Source: Microcystis aeruginosa W13-11
Lineage (GTDB): Bacteria > Cyanobacteriota > Cyanobacteriia > Cyanobacteriales > Microcystaceae
DNA length: 36,516 nucleotides
NCBI GenBank assembly: GCA_009995705.1
Contig: JAADBR010000029.1
Coordinates: 1 to 36,516 of the forward strand
Reading direction: 5' to 3'
Part shown: positions 1 to 7,357 of the stretch, piece by piece
Layout of the letters: each line of letters begins with the position of its first letter
Numbering within the stretch: position 1 is the stretch's first letter
Position numbers and translations under genes: made by a program
Notes under the pieces: model-generated
The model's input: the letters and a program-made list of their open reading frames with translations, nothing else
Databases searched by the model: none
What the model was told of the DNA's origin: nothing

Positions 1-30
1 TATTAATGACCCACATCATGACAGACATTA

Positions 31-108
31 GGACGGCGGATAAATCCGCTCGCGTCGCTTTTCCGACCCGTGTTGAAACGACGGGGCTACCAAGCTCCCG
101 TCTTTTTT
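31..108 (-). mobile_element. possible right-end remnant of an IS200/IS605-type element
   Basis: Two compact hairpins lie side by side: GCGGA/TCCGC with loop TAAA (36-49), and GACGGG/CCCGTC (80-85 with 97-102) followed by six Ts (103-108). A short subterminal hairpin with a TAAA loop next to a GC-rich structured tract resembles the right ends of IS200/IS605 elements, which also encode the TnpB guide RNA. No transposase is visible because the window starts here. On the plus strand, the second hairpin plus T-tract could simply be an intrinsic terminator. The mobile-element reading is inference. Confidence 0.25.
80..108 (+). terminator. candidate intrinsic terminator
   Basis: A six-base-pair GC-rich stem (GACGGG/CCCGTC, 11-nt loop) is followed directly by TTTTTT. 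It has the canonical plus-strand terminator shape. The gene it would serve lies to the left of the window, and the same bases may belong to a mobile-element end. Confidence 0.4.
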
Positions 109-341
109 CGTGTCTCCTCTGTTTCACCATGACGATCAAAAAGACTAAATTCGGTGTTTTTCGTTTCGGCAATCAGTTCTATGAGCCGTCGTTGTAAGCT
201 AAAAATAGTGGTTAATACTAGGAGACAGTTTAGCCAAAAATCCAAAACTCCCTTCATTCGCTTGACTGTTTCTTATCGTACTGTATGATCTACAAGATTA
301 TCCTCGGGTCAATTTAAAGAATACAAGAACTGTCAGAACAA

Positions 342-1028
342 TTATCCCTGCCCTTCCCCCATGATTCCTGCTTGCCGTAATAATTCCAGGAGCCGTTCAT
401 TTTCCTGTTCCGCTAAATTGGCCCGTTGCCGTTCTGCCTCTGCGGTTTGCTCTGCTAAACTAGCCCGTTCGGATAACTCTAGGGTTGTTAAAAAACGATT
501 GCCCTGGGGAGTATAAATTTCTAACTGCTCCTGGTTTAACACAAAACGGATGTCTAACCGGGGACTCACCCAGTCCGTCGCCATTTCGATTACTTCCAGC
601 TTGTTGGCCCTGCGCTGATACCCAGCAAAATCCACCCTTTCAGGGTCATAGATATAGTATTCCCCTACCCCATATTGTTCATAAAACCCTAACTTTTTGG
701 CCATTTCCTTGAGGGTATTTCCAGGTGACAAAATCTCGAACACCACCTGGGGTGCAATATTTCCCTCCTGCCACTGACGATAGGATCCGCGCTCGCCTTT
801 AGGCCGTCCAAAGACCACCATCACATCGGGAGCCACGCGAACATCTGGACGACCCTCGACGGGATACCACAGTAAATCCCCCGCCACCAACACATCGGGA
901 GCATCTCGAAATACACAATCAAGATTTTCCTTAATCAAGACAATCCAGCGAAATTGCAAGGTATTATCGGCCATCGGTTGTCCATCACTGTCAGGATAAA
1001 TAACGGCTCGGTTTAGGCCTACGGTCAT
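342..1028 (-). CDS. Uma2 family (DUF820) endonuclease-like protein
   Basis: A 228-aa protein of the Uma2/DUF820 family, a PD-(D/E)XK nuclease-fold group greatly expanded in cyanobacteria and often linked to mobile DNA; the biological role of most members is unknown. Visible motifs are APDVMVVFG (66-74, candidate acidic residue D68), VVFEILSPGNT (95-105, candidate E98) and YYIYDP (124-129), in the family order and spacing. The last 50 residues are rich in Glu, Gln, Ala and Leu and should form a coiled coil, a common Uma2 C-terminal extension. On the same strand, the small interrupted gene at 1055-1327 ends only 26 bp upstream, so the two look like a former two-gene unit. Family assignment is confident; substrate and role are not. 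Confidence 0.88.
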   Translation of the reverse strand: MTVGLNRAVIYPDSDGQPMADNTLQFRWIVLIKENLDCVFRDAPDVLVAGDLLWYPVEGRPDVRVAPDVMVVFGRPKGERGSYRQWQEGNIAPQVVFEILSPGNTLKEMAKKLGFYEQYGVGEYYIYDPERVDFAGYQRRANKLEVIEMATDWVSPRLDIRFVLNQEQLEIYTPQGNRFLTTLELSERASLAEQTAEAERQRANLAEQENERLLELLRQAGIMGEGQG

Positions 1029-1054
1029 GGGTAGTGGCTCCCAACGCTCAAAGG

Positions 1055-1327
1055 TTATTTTAAAAGGGGGTTAGTCGGGGAAAGATGAATGTCGGTTAGC
1101 GAAAGCTCGTCAATCGGGCGAGTTTGACCAGAGTTGACTTCCTCAAAGCCTTGCCCAATCCCCTTAATTGTTTCCAATTGCTTTAATAGTTGACGTAGTT
1201 TAACAAAATTGATTTTGTCAGGATCGAGAAAGGTGACGAGAACCTAAGAGCGATCGCCAATATCTTGCGGTGGTTCGGTGAAATGAATTTGCCCATCCTG
1301 ATAAATGCCTTCGATGGTTTTTAGCAT
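1055..1327 (-). pseudogene. small protein gene (AF2212/DUF104-like) interrupted by one in-frame TAG
   Basis: Read from ATG at 1327, the frame encodes 90 residues starting MLKTIEGIYQDGQIHF and ends with TAA at 1055-1057, interrupted only at codon 28 (forward bases 1244-1246), which is TAG. The context is RS-stop-VLVTFLDPDK. In related small cyanobacterial proteins I recall Gln at this place (RxQVxVTFL), one C-to-T change away from TAG. The N-terminus resembles AF2212/DUF104 antitoxin-like proteins. There is no alternative start shortly after the stop, so it is probably inactive unless suppressed. It ends 26 bp before the Uma2 gene on the same strand. Confidence 0.65.
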
Positions 1328-1346
1328 AAGTTGCCATTTGGTTGGT

Positions 1347-1451
1347 TTCTGCTTTAATTCTATCAAAGAGGTGATTGGCAGTGTAATAAAGCCAAATATA
1401 GTTTCCTCCTGCACCTTGATTCAGGTCTTGGGAAATGGATAGTAAGACTTT
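1347..1451 (-). pseudogene. decayed fragment with a MABP-like GAGGxYIxLYY motif
   Basis: The minus strand encodes a 35-codon open stretch containing DLNQGAGGNYIWLYYT. It resembles the recurrent DLNxGAGGxxIYLxY repeat motif of MABP-type beta-prism domains, which also occur in some bacterial secreted or perforin-like proteins. No start codon is visible and no longer frame continues on either side, so this is at most a relic. The assignment rests on one motif only. Confidence 0.3.
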
Positions 1452-1472
1452 TAGCGATTACTAAGAATTATG

Positions 1473-1649
1473 AAGTGTCACACTCTAGTCAGCGATCGCC
1501 AGCTGAATGAGAGTTGATCTCAATAATTTGGTATCAGAGCTATCAGATTTTTAGGGCTAATTGTGCATCTGCTGGGCAAATAAATTAGCCTGTAATTCAG
1601 AGCCAGCAATCGTTTTGACGATTTAGATAAAATTTTCAATGTGACACTT
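1473..1649. repeat. possible short inverted-repeat element (AAGTGTCACA ends)
   Basis: AAGTGTCACA at 1473-1482 is exactly inverted as TGTGACACTT at 1640-1649, bounding 177 bp of AT-rich non-coding DNA. Together with 1650-1860, where I see no gene, this fills the gap upstream of the small conserved gene at 1861. There is only one copy in the window, so element status is tentative. Confidence 0.25.
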
Positions 1650-1860
1650 TAGGGTGCGGAATGTGGGTTTTAGGACTATTTTGTCGAAGAAACTATCAGT
1701 ATAGACCTCGTTTCCACACAGAAACCAGAAGAGGCCGCATCGGAAGTCAATTCGGCGATCTCCCTAGACCCGATCTATGATAGTCCTAGTCTCTGCGATT
1801 AGATTGCAACAGCCCCGATCGCCCCAGTAAACCTATATAATCGAAAATATCCCTATCAAC

Positions 1861-2055
1861 TTACCGGCGCGGAACGAGATTAATCCGGCCTTCGTCCATT
1901 TCATCCATGAGTAACTCGAGGGCCTCGTAATCCAGATCAGAAACGTAGCCAAGACGACCGAGGAGTTCATTAATTGCGTTTTCGATTTCTGGCGTGATTT
2001 GACGATAATATAGGGCTTGTTCCACTAATTGGCGGATAGTCGGCTGGTTATCCAC
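1861..2055 (-). CDS. conserved cyanobacterial small protein (64 aa)
   Basis: A 64-aa acidic protein without a signal peptide or membrane segment. It is predicted to be mostly helical and ends with the pattern DYEALELLMDEMDEGRINLVP. I recognise this as a pattern of a small protein widespread in cyanobacteria with no assigned function. The ATG is at 2055; a run of AT-rich DNA upstream could hold a promoter. It stands alone, about 530 bp from the interrupted gene on the same strand. Codon composition is normal, and the conserved Leu-rich C-terminal half argues for a real gene. Confidence 0.65.
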   Translation of the reverse strand: MDNQPTIRQLVEQALYYRQITPEIENAINELLGRLGYVSDLDYEALELLMDEMDEGRINLVPRR

Positions 2056-2414
2056 AAATTTATTACTTTAGCTCAATAAATCTAGTTTCTGTATCCTGCT
2101 TTACTTTATTTTAACAAAAATACTGGTAGAATAGCGGGTTATCATCAGTTATTCGGGATTAGAGCTTAAACCTAACGACTTTCCCCTAGTGTTCACCTTA
2201 ATAAGCCTTGATGACTGTTTCTCTTTACTGCCCAGATTATGAGGTTAACCTAAAACCAGTTCCTCCCTACAGGGGTCAAGATTAAGAAAATATTAATCTT
2301 TTCAAGAGAGAGGAAATTTATCAAGACCGGGGTTGCAAAATCAGAAAGTTAGGACATAATAGCGGTATCTGATTTCTAGTTAAAAGGTTCATTTATGAAT
2401 TTCAAAGCCCAGCC
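2056..2414. other. intergenic spacer, divergent between 1861-2055 and STAS gene
   Basis: These 360 bp of AT-rich DNA separate two divergently oriented genes. I see one sigma-70-like promoter for the STAS gene (annotated separately). No RNA gene, repeat or credible small ORF stands out elsewhere. Confidence 0.5.
2333..2360 (+). promoter_or_regulatory. candidate promoter of STAS gene
   Basis: TTGCAA (2333-2338) and CATAAT (2355-2360) are separated by 16 bp, about 55 bp upstream of the STAS start codon. The fit to the sigma-70 consensus is reasonable (4 of 6 and 5 of 6). The start point has not been tested. Confidence 0.35.
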
Positions 2415-2765
2415 ATGAAAAGTCCCGTAAAAGTCCCAGAAATTGCTCTATTTGAGCCAAGTGGCTATATTACCGCCGCTAACGTCCTAGAATTTCAAGA
2501 GCAGCTCACCAATCTGGTTAACCGGAGTCGCTCTATCACTTTTCTCGTGGATATGAGTAGGGTGGAATTCCTCGACAGCGCCGGATTAATGGCTTTAGTT
2601 ACCGCCTTTCGTCTGGCTCAAAGTCAAGAAAAATCCCTCAATATCTGTTCTATTCCACCTTCAGTCAAAATCATCTTTGAATTAACCCAATTGGACAGGG
2701 TTCTCTCGATTTTTCCTAGCCGTGCTGACTTTGATGCTGTTATCACCCTCCCCCAAGCGGCGTAA
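2415..2765 (+). CDS. STAS-domain anti-sigma factor antagonist-like protein
   Basis: A 116-aa single STAS domain of the SpoIIAA/RsbV type, which binds anti-sigma kinases and is controlled by phosphorylation of a conserved serine. The signature LDSAGL is at 53-58, with the candidate phosphorylated Ser at 55. The N-terminal strand (EIALFEPSGYITAAN) and the C-terminal helix also fit the fold. No partner kinase or PP2C phosphatase is encoded nearby, so its pathway cannot be read from context; cyanobacteria carry several orphan copies. An ATG at 2397 is in another frame and stops at once, which supports the start at 2415. Family is confident, target unknown. Confidence 0.88.
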   Translation: MKSPVKVPEIALFEPSGYITAANVLEFQEQLTNLVNRSRSITFLVDMSRVEFLDSAGLMALVTAFRLAQSQEKSLNICSIPPSVKIIFELTQLDRVLSIFPSRADFDAVITLPQAA

Positions 2766-3057
2766 GCCGACAAAATAGGGTTTCTCGCCGTAATTTCTCG
2801 GCTGCACTCTCAATTCTATCGATAAATCACCTCTTGACCGGATAGATTCCCATTTAGATAACCGACTCCTCATGACAACAATTTTTCTCAAGGAGAGCCC
2901 TTATACTGTTGAGATGGCTCTCCCCCTGTTTGGATATTATCTCTAGGGACAAACTACTCTACACTTGTTCGGAGCAGCTGACAAAAGACTGTCTGTTAAG
3001 AAATTCCATGACTTTAGTGATGACAGGGGGGAAGGGGGGCAAGATGATAGATAGGCA

Positions 3058-3987
3058 ATGAGTAGTAATTTCCTAGAATCCATGACAGTCAACAATCTCC
3101 AGTATGCTTATTTTCCCGGTTGTGTCGCCCAAGGTGCCTGTCGGGAACTATATTTATCCACGGCAGCCCTGACGGAAGCTTTGGGGATTAATTTGGTCGA
3201 ACTCAAAAAAGCTGCCTGTTGTGGCTCAGGAACTTATAAGGAAGATTCGCAACTCTTGGAAGATGCCGTCAATGCGCGCAATATTGCCCTAGCGGAATCC
3301 CTCAATTTACCCCTGTTGACTCACTGTAGCACCTGTCAAGGGGTGATCGGTCATGTGGATGAGCGCTTGAAGGAAGCAAAGCATAATAATCCCAATTATG
3401 TTGAGGAAGTTAATAATTATTTACAGAAAGAACATTGTTCCCCCTACCAAGGTACGACGACGGTTAAACACCTACTCTGGGCAATTGTCGGCGATTATGG
3501 CTTAGATAATTTGGCGGCTAAGGTGATTCGTCCCTTATCAGGCTTGAATTGTGCCGGTTTTTATGGTTGTTATCTTCTGCGGGCCCAGGATACTCTCCCC
3601 TACGATAATCCTTTTCAGCCAGAATCTCTAGAAAATGTCTTTCGAGCGGTGGGAGCAAATCCGATTTATTATCAAGGACGCACTCAATGCTGTGGTTGGC
3701 CCCTGTCCAGTTATGCCACCACCCAATCGTTCCAAATGGCAGGAAAACACATTTTAGAGGCGATGGCAGCGGGGGCCGATTGTTTAGTCACCCCTTGTCC
3801 TTTATGCCATCTTAATCTTGATTCCCGACAACCGGAAGTGGCAAAAGTGATTGGTCGAAGTTTAGGTTTACCCGTGTTACATTTTTCCCAATTGGTCGCT
3901 TTAGCGGTGGGAGTCAGTCCCGATCGTTTAGGATTAGATCGACACATCGTTTCCACCAAATCCCTCTTAAAGAAATTGGGGTTTTAG
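3058..3987 (+). CDS. HdrB-like protein with two CCG (cysteine-rich) domains
   Basis: A 309-aa soluble protein of the heterodisulfide reductase subunit B family. Each CCG domain binds a non-cubane iron-sulfur cluster or related cofactor. The cysteines are all present: repeat one has C22, C28, CCG at 54-56 and CSTC at 90-93; repeat two has C165, C171, CCG at 211-213 and CPLC at 247-250. Cyanobacteria are not methanogens, so a CoB-CoM substrate is unlikely; related proteins serve as subunits of succinate dehydrogenase-like or thiol-redox complexes, and the partner here is unknown. A second ATG at 3082 would remove eight residues and is also plausible. The BON-domain gene starts 27 bp later on the same strand, suggesting co-transcription. 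Confidence 0.85.
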   Translation: MSSNFLESMTVNNLQYAYFPGCVAQGACRELYLSTAALTEALGINLVELKKAACCGSGTYKEDSQLLEDAVNARNIALAESLNLPLLTHCSTCQGVIGHVDERLKEAKHNNPNYVEEVNNYLQKEHCSPYQGTTTVKHLLWAIVGDYGLDNLAAKVIRPLSGLNCAGFYGCYLLRAQDTLPYDNPFQPESLENVFRAVGANPIYYQGRTQCCGWPLSSYATTQSFQMAGKHILEAMAAGADCLVTPCPLCHLNLDSRQPEVAKVIGRSLGLPVLHFSQLVALAVGVSPDRLGLDRHIVSTKSLLKKLGF

Positions 3988-4014
3988 GACAGGACTCAAT
4001 CAGGAGTGTTAGCA

Positions 4015-4347
4015 ATGGATTGGTTAAAAAGAATTTTTGGCTTAGATAAACCGGCAGATGCCGCTAGTGCGATCGCAGGTAAAGCCGTCGCTGCCGGTAT
4101 TCTCCCCGAAAGAGTCGGATTAGATGGAAAATACGACGAAAGCGGACTAGCTAAACGAGTAGTTTTAGCTTTTGACGAGACACCGGATTTAGCTGATGAA
4201 GACAAATTGTGGGTCGCTCAAACTGGCAGTAAAGTTGTACTAAAAGGCAAAGTTTCCAATCAGGCAACTTTAAATAAAATGGTAGCAATTGCCAGTAAAG
4301 TCCATGGGGCAACCAGCGTCGATACCAGTCAAGTAACTATTGGGTGA
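4015..4347 (+). CDS. BON-domain protein
   Basis: A 110-aa protein with an N-terminal amphipathic segment (MDWLKRIFGLDKP) and a C-terminal BON domain (about 45-110), a small fold thought to bind phospholipid or other hydrophobic ligands. The stretch VVLKGKVSNQATLNKMVAIASKV followed by GATSVDTSQVTI is the typical BON strand-helix-strand pattern. I chose ATG at 4015 because AGGAG (4002-4006) lies eight bases upstream; the GTG at 4006 overlaps that ribosome site. It follows the HdrB-like gene by 27 bp. There is no signal peptide, so it is probably cytoplasmic or at the inner membrane face. Confidence 0.78.
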   Translation: MDWLKRIFGLDKPADAASAIAGKAVAAGILPERVGLDGKYDESGLAKRVVLAFDETPDLADEDKLWVAQTGSKVVLKGKVSNQATLNKMVAIASKVHGATSVDTSQVTIG

Positions 4348-4460
4348 AGTCGAAGGCTATATTCCCCTTGAAAATTAACCACTGAGTAGGTGGATTGGCA
4401 TTGTTTTTTGTCCCTAGTTTGTTGTTAGGTGATTGCCGACTGATTAATCATGGTTGAATG

Positions 4461-5378
4461 TTAATCGGCTTTTCCTTTTAGGGAAACGAAACCGGGCCTA
4501 TGGGAATTGCTATTGTTACCATTTTGCGGGGTATGAAAACGATTTCTCAGTTCGGGGGGAGTGGGTAAACCCTGTTTCATTTCCGCCACTTTTAAGAGGA
4601 TCAAATACTCATAAAAAGCTTGCAGAGTACACCAAGCAAAACCAGCTTTACCATCGAGAATTCCTGCTAGGATAAAATACATATAAAACCAACGAAGCAA
4701 GGGACGAAAAGGCAATCGTAGGGATAAATCTTTTAAAGCTCTCCGTCTATCTACTTCGGTTTCACCAAAAAATAAATTTTTCCAACTAACACCCCCGTTA
4801 GCCAACTGATGTAGGGTTTCTGCTGCTTCATCGGTAGAATAACGATTGTGTTTTTCAATCCAACGACTTAAACCCTTACTACAGGTATAGTGGGGATAGG
4901 TTTCTTCTAAAAAAGAGGTTTTTCCTCGACATTCTTCCCTTTCCGTGTGACCATAATCGCTAAACCAGACTTGATCTTTTCTAAATAGACGCATTTGATA
5001 ACGGGGATACTGGGTGCTGCGACGGATCCAAGTTCCCATAAACATAACTCTTTCGGCCACATAAAAACCAGTAAATTCCGTCTGTTGAGTGGCACGCAGA
5101 CATTCTGCATACAGTTGGGGTGTTATCCTTTCATCTGCTTCGAGAATATAAACCCAATCGTATTTAGTCTCGATATTTTCTAACATCCAAGTTCTTTGTT
5201 TACCATGACTCTCGAATTGATGCTGAATCACGCGCACTGGATAACGAGAAGCAATCTCTACTGTGCGATCGCTACTGTAGGAGTCAACCACAATCACATC
5301 ATCGGATAGAAGTGCCGATTCTACACAGGCGGCAATATCAATTTCTTCGTTATGGGTGAGAATGTAAATGGAAAACAT
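4461..5378 (-). CDS. family 2 glycosyltransferase
   Basis: A 305-aa GT2-family glycosyltransferase with a GT-A fold. It begins MFSIYILTHNEE, the usual first strand of this group, followed by VIVVDSYSSDRT (nucleotide binding) and EADERI in the DxD-like metal position. A hydrophobic C-terminal stretch (about residues 220-255) suggests membrane association. These features match the LPS or exopolysaccharide sugar-transferase branch (WcaA/KdtX-like); the sugar and acceptor cannot be told. A longer frame starts at a TTG at 5408, but I prefer ATG 5378 because a TATAAT box overlaps that TTG and the family normally starts here. The gene is convergent with the BON gene. Confidence 0.87.
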   Translation of the reverse strand: MFSIYILTHNEEIDIAACVESALLSDDVIVVDSYSSDRTVEIASRYPVRVIQHQFESHGKQRTWMLENIETKYDWVYILEADERITPQLYAECLRATQQTEFTGFYVAERVMFMGTWIRRSTQYPRYQMRLFRKDQVWFSDYGHTEREECRGKTSFLEETYPHYTCSKGLSRWIEKHNRYSTDEAAETLHQLANGGVSWKNLFFGETEVDRRRALKDLSLRLPFRPLLRWFYMYFILAGILDGKAGFAWCTLQAFYEYLILLKVAEMKQGLPTPPELRNRFHTPQNGNNSNSHRPGFVSLKGKAD

Positions 5379-5397
5379 GGATACAATATGGTGTTTG

Positions 5398-5403
5398 ATT
5401 ATA
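5398..5403 (-). promoter_or_regulatory. candidate -10 box of glycosyltransferase gene
   Basis: Reverse-strand TATAAT lies about 20 bp before the chosen ATG. No convincing -35 hexamer was found, so this is a weak call, used mainly to support the start choice. Confidence 0.3.
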
Positions 5404-5642
5404 CGCAACCCGATCGGGCAGTAGTCCTATTTTGTACCGGAAAAAGCGGAATAAAAACCCATGTTATGCCAGAAACTTTCTCAAAACTACTAGACTGAGC
5501 CTATTTTACCCCCGATCGCCATTTTGTCAATATTCCTTGAGCATTATTTGAAAAATTCTTTACCTGAGCTGACAGCGACCGGCGATGAGCTATTCCCCGC
5601 CATGAGATAATAGACGGTGCTTTATGTCTCCAGTAATTTTCG

Positions 5643-6437
5643 ATGACTGCTGTTTCCGAGTGTTTTCGTTCTCTCCGTTCCCAGGGGAATTGTGCCTTGA
5701 TTCCCTTTATTACTGCCGGTGATCCCGATTTATCTACTACTGCCCAAGCTTTACGCATTTTAGACCGGGCAGGAGCTGATCTGATCGAGTTGGGGGTTCC
5801 CTATTCCGATCCTCTTGCGGATGGTCCAGTTATTCAAGCGGCGGCCACCCGCGCTTTAAATCGGGGTGTCAAGTTGGAAGATGTGCTAGAAATCGTCAAA
5901 AATGCCCAGGGAGAGGTGAAAGCTCCGATTATTCTCTTTACTTACTACAATCCCATCTATCATCGCGGGATAGATGTCTTTTTAGACCAAATTAAAGCAG
6001 CCGGGGTGAGTGGTTTGGTGGTTCCCGATTTACCCCTAGAGGAAGCGGAAAGTCTGCTGCAACCGGCTGCCGCTAAGGGAATTGAAGTGATTTTATTGGT
6101 AGCGCCTACCAGTCCCCCGGAACGAATACAAGCGATCGCCAGGCAATCCCAAGGTTTTATTTATCTGGTTAGTGTCACGGGAGTGACGGGAATGCGGAAG
6201 CAAGTGGCCACCAGAGTGGAGGAATTGCTCGATTCTATCCGTTCTGTCACCGATAAACCCGTCGGGGTAGGATTTGGCATTTCTGACGCGACACAGGCGC
6301 TACAGGTGAAAAACTGGGGTGCTGATGCGGTAATTGTCGGCAGTGCCATGGTTAAACGTTTGGCCGATAATTCCCCCGGCGATGGGTTAAAATCTCTTGA
6401 AGAACTTTGCCGTAGTTTAAAACAGGCGATTCGATGA
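5643..6437 (+). CDS. trpA: tryptophan synthase alpha subunit
   Basis: The 264-aa alpha subunit of tryptophan synthase cleaves indole-3-glycerol phosphate to indole and glyceraldehyde 3-phosphate; indole then passes to TrpB. The TIM-barrel signature [19 protein letters not shown] is intact, and Glu49 and Asp60 fall at exactly the numbering of the two catalytic acids in E. coli TrpA. The phosphate-binding GFGIS and the later [12 protein letters not shown] segments are present. The start ATG at 5643 gives the normal family length. trpC lies 3.6 kb downstream on the same strand with unrelated genes between, consistent with the dispersed trp genes of cyanobacteria. Confidence 0.97.
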   Translation: MTAVSECFRSLRSQGNCALIPFITAGDPDLSTTAQALRILDRAGADLIELGVPYSDPLADGPVIQAAATRALNRGVKLEDVLEIVKNAQGEVKAPIILFTYYNPIYHRGIDVFLDQIKAAGVSGLVVPDLPLEEAESLLQPAAAKGIEVILLVAPTSPPERIQAIARQSQGFIYLVSVTGVTGMRKQVATRVEELLDSIRSVTDKPVGVGFGISDATQALQVKNWGADAVIVGSAMVKRLADNSPGDGLKSLEELCRSLKQAIR

Positions 6438-6456
6438 GGGATGAGGAGTGAAGCGT

Positions 6457-6594
6457 TTATGTCTTCTCGTCCTGAATTCGTTCAATTTTATCTATTGCTT
6501 TTTTAGCCCGGAATACGGCCCGGAGATAGGCGATCTGGCTCTCGCACGCCGCTCGGGGTAGGATGGCGGGGATAGGGTTCGGGTTCTCGTTCAT
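6457..6594 (-). CDS. possible 45-aa protein, unrecognised
   Basis: A small open frame starting MNENPNPIPAILPR and ending with a basic helix (AVFRAKKAIDKIERIQ). It starts two bases after the stop of another open stretch in a different frame (6600-6719), which includes DDPLAFSADAIQWPESW but has no ATG. This looks like the end of one decayed gene followed by a short ORF, or one gene split by a frameshift. I do not recognise either piece. It is convergent with trpA. Confidence 0.25.
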   Translation of the reverse strand: MNENPNPIPAILPRAACESQIAYLRAVFRAKKAIDKIERIQDEKT

Positions 6595-6780
6595 GGTTAG
6601 ATTGTGGGGGTGAGTACGGGGGTTTTGTTTTGCCAGCTTTCTGGCCATTGAATCGCGTCGGCACTGAAGGCGAGGGGATCGTCGGGGAGGGGAGATATGA
6701 GTCGGTTGGAATGAGAAATTCACGGATAATTACGAGCGAATTGGTTAGGGAACACGGTCGCGATCGTAATTGACTATATA

Positions 6781-6878
6781 ATACTAAATCCGTTGAGTAC
6801 AGGCTAGTTATGAGGAGAGGCAAAAGGCAAGAGGCAAAAGGGAATAAATAATCAGTTTTTAATAACTGGATTTAGTAT
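6781..6878. repeat. MITE-like element, TTATACTAAATC family, copy 1
   Basis: ATACTAAATCC at 6781-6791 is exactly inverted as GGATTTAGTAT at 6868-6878, bounding 98 bp of non-coding DNA. A second element with the same ends and nearly the same size is at 21213-21307. The ends are conserved and the middle is not, as in non-autonomous transposon relics. The rest of this gap (6879-7147) holds nothing I can name. Confidence 0.5.
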
Positions 6879-7147
6879 AAATAGAAAAGTCTTGGCAAGA
6901 GTTGTCAGGCTTGTCGAGCTACTTCTCTGAATTTAATACTATGGAACCTCGCAAGAAAAAGCAAGATATTTTTAAAGACTGATTGAACTTAAAACAATCA
7001 TTTAAGTTCAAAAAATAGCGATTTTTGTCGAGTATTTATACTTGAGGGATCTCCGTGCTCTAGGTCATAGAATCTCTAGTTCATTTCTCATCCGAATAAA
7101 AATAGAGTAATTAAGTATTAAAAACCCCTTGCTAATATCAATGGATC

Positions 7148-7243
7148 TATAGCGTTTCTGACACCTGTGTAGCACAGTTTAACCTTTGCTGATTAAATTT
7201 TTTGACATCGATCATCTACCTCTTGGGAACGGGAAACGCTATA
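7148..7243. repeat. MITE-like element with TATAGCGTTTC ends
   Basis: TATAGCGTTTC at 7148-7158 is exactly inverted as GAAACGCTATA at 7233-7243, bounding 96 bp. Size and layout match the other short inverted-repeat elements in the window. It lies 115 bp upstream of the next gene, and the base following its right end forms part of a TATAAT at 7245-7250, so it might supply part of a promoter. One copy only in this window. Confidence 0.45.
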
Positions 7244-7357
7244 GTATAATATCTATGCTCGATCGACTATTGCCTTTAGATACCTCACACCTTAATAATT
7301 AAGTATAGAATAGCCAAGTCTCCAGACTACCGCTTAACCAAGACTTCTATTATCCTG

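Noticed and set aside
6..197. 63-codon open frame at the left edge
   Set aside because: It runs through two hairpins and a T-tract, has no ribosome site and no recognisable protein pattern.
2892..2923. GGAGAGCC/GGCTCTCC hairpin after the STAS gene as a terminator
   Set aside because: The stem is real but the loop is 16 bases and no T-tract follows; left as undetermined.
6503..6823. 106-codon minus-strand frame overlapping the small ORF at 6457-6594
   Set aside because: It crosses the left end of an inverted-repeat element, is rich in Pro and Ser in an overlapping frame, and shows no conserved motif.
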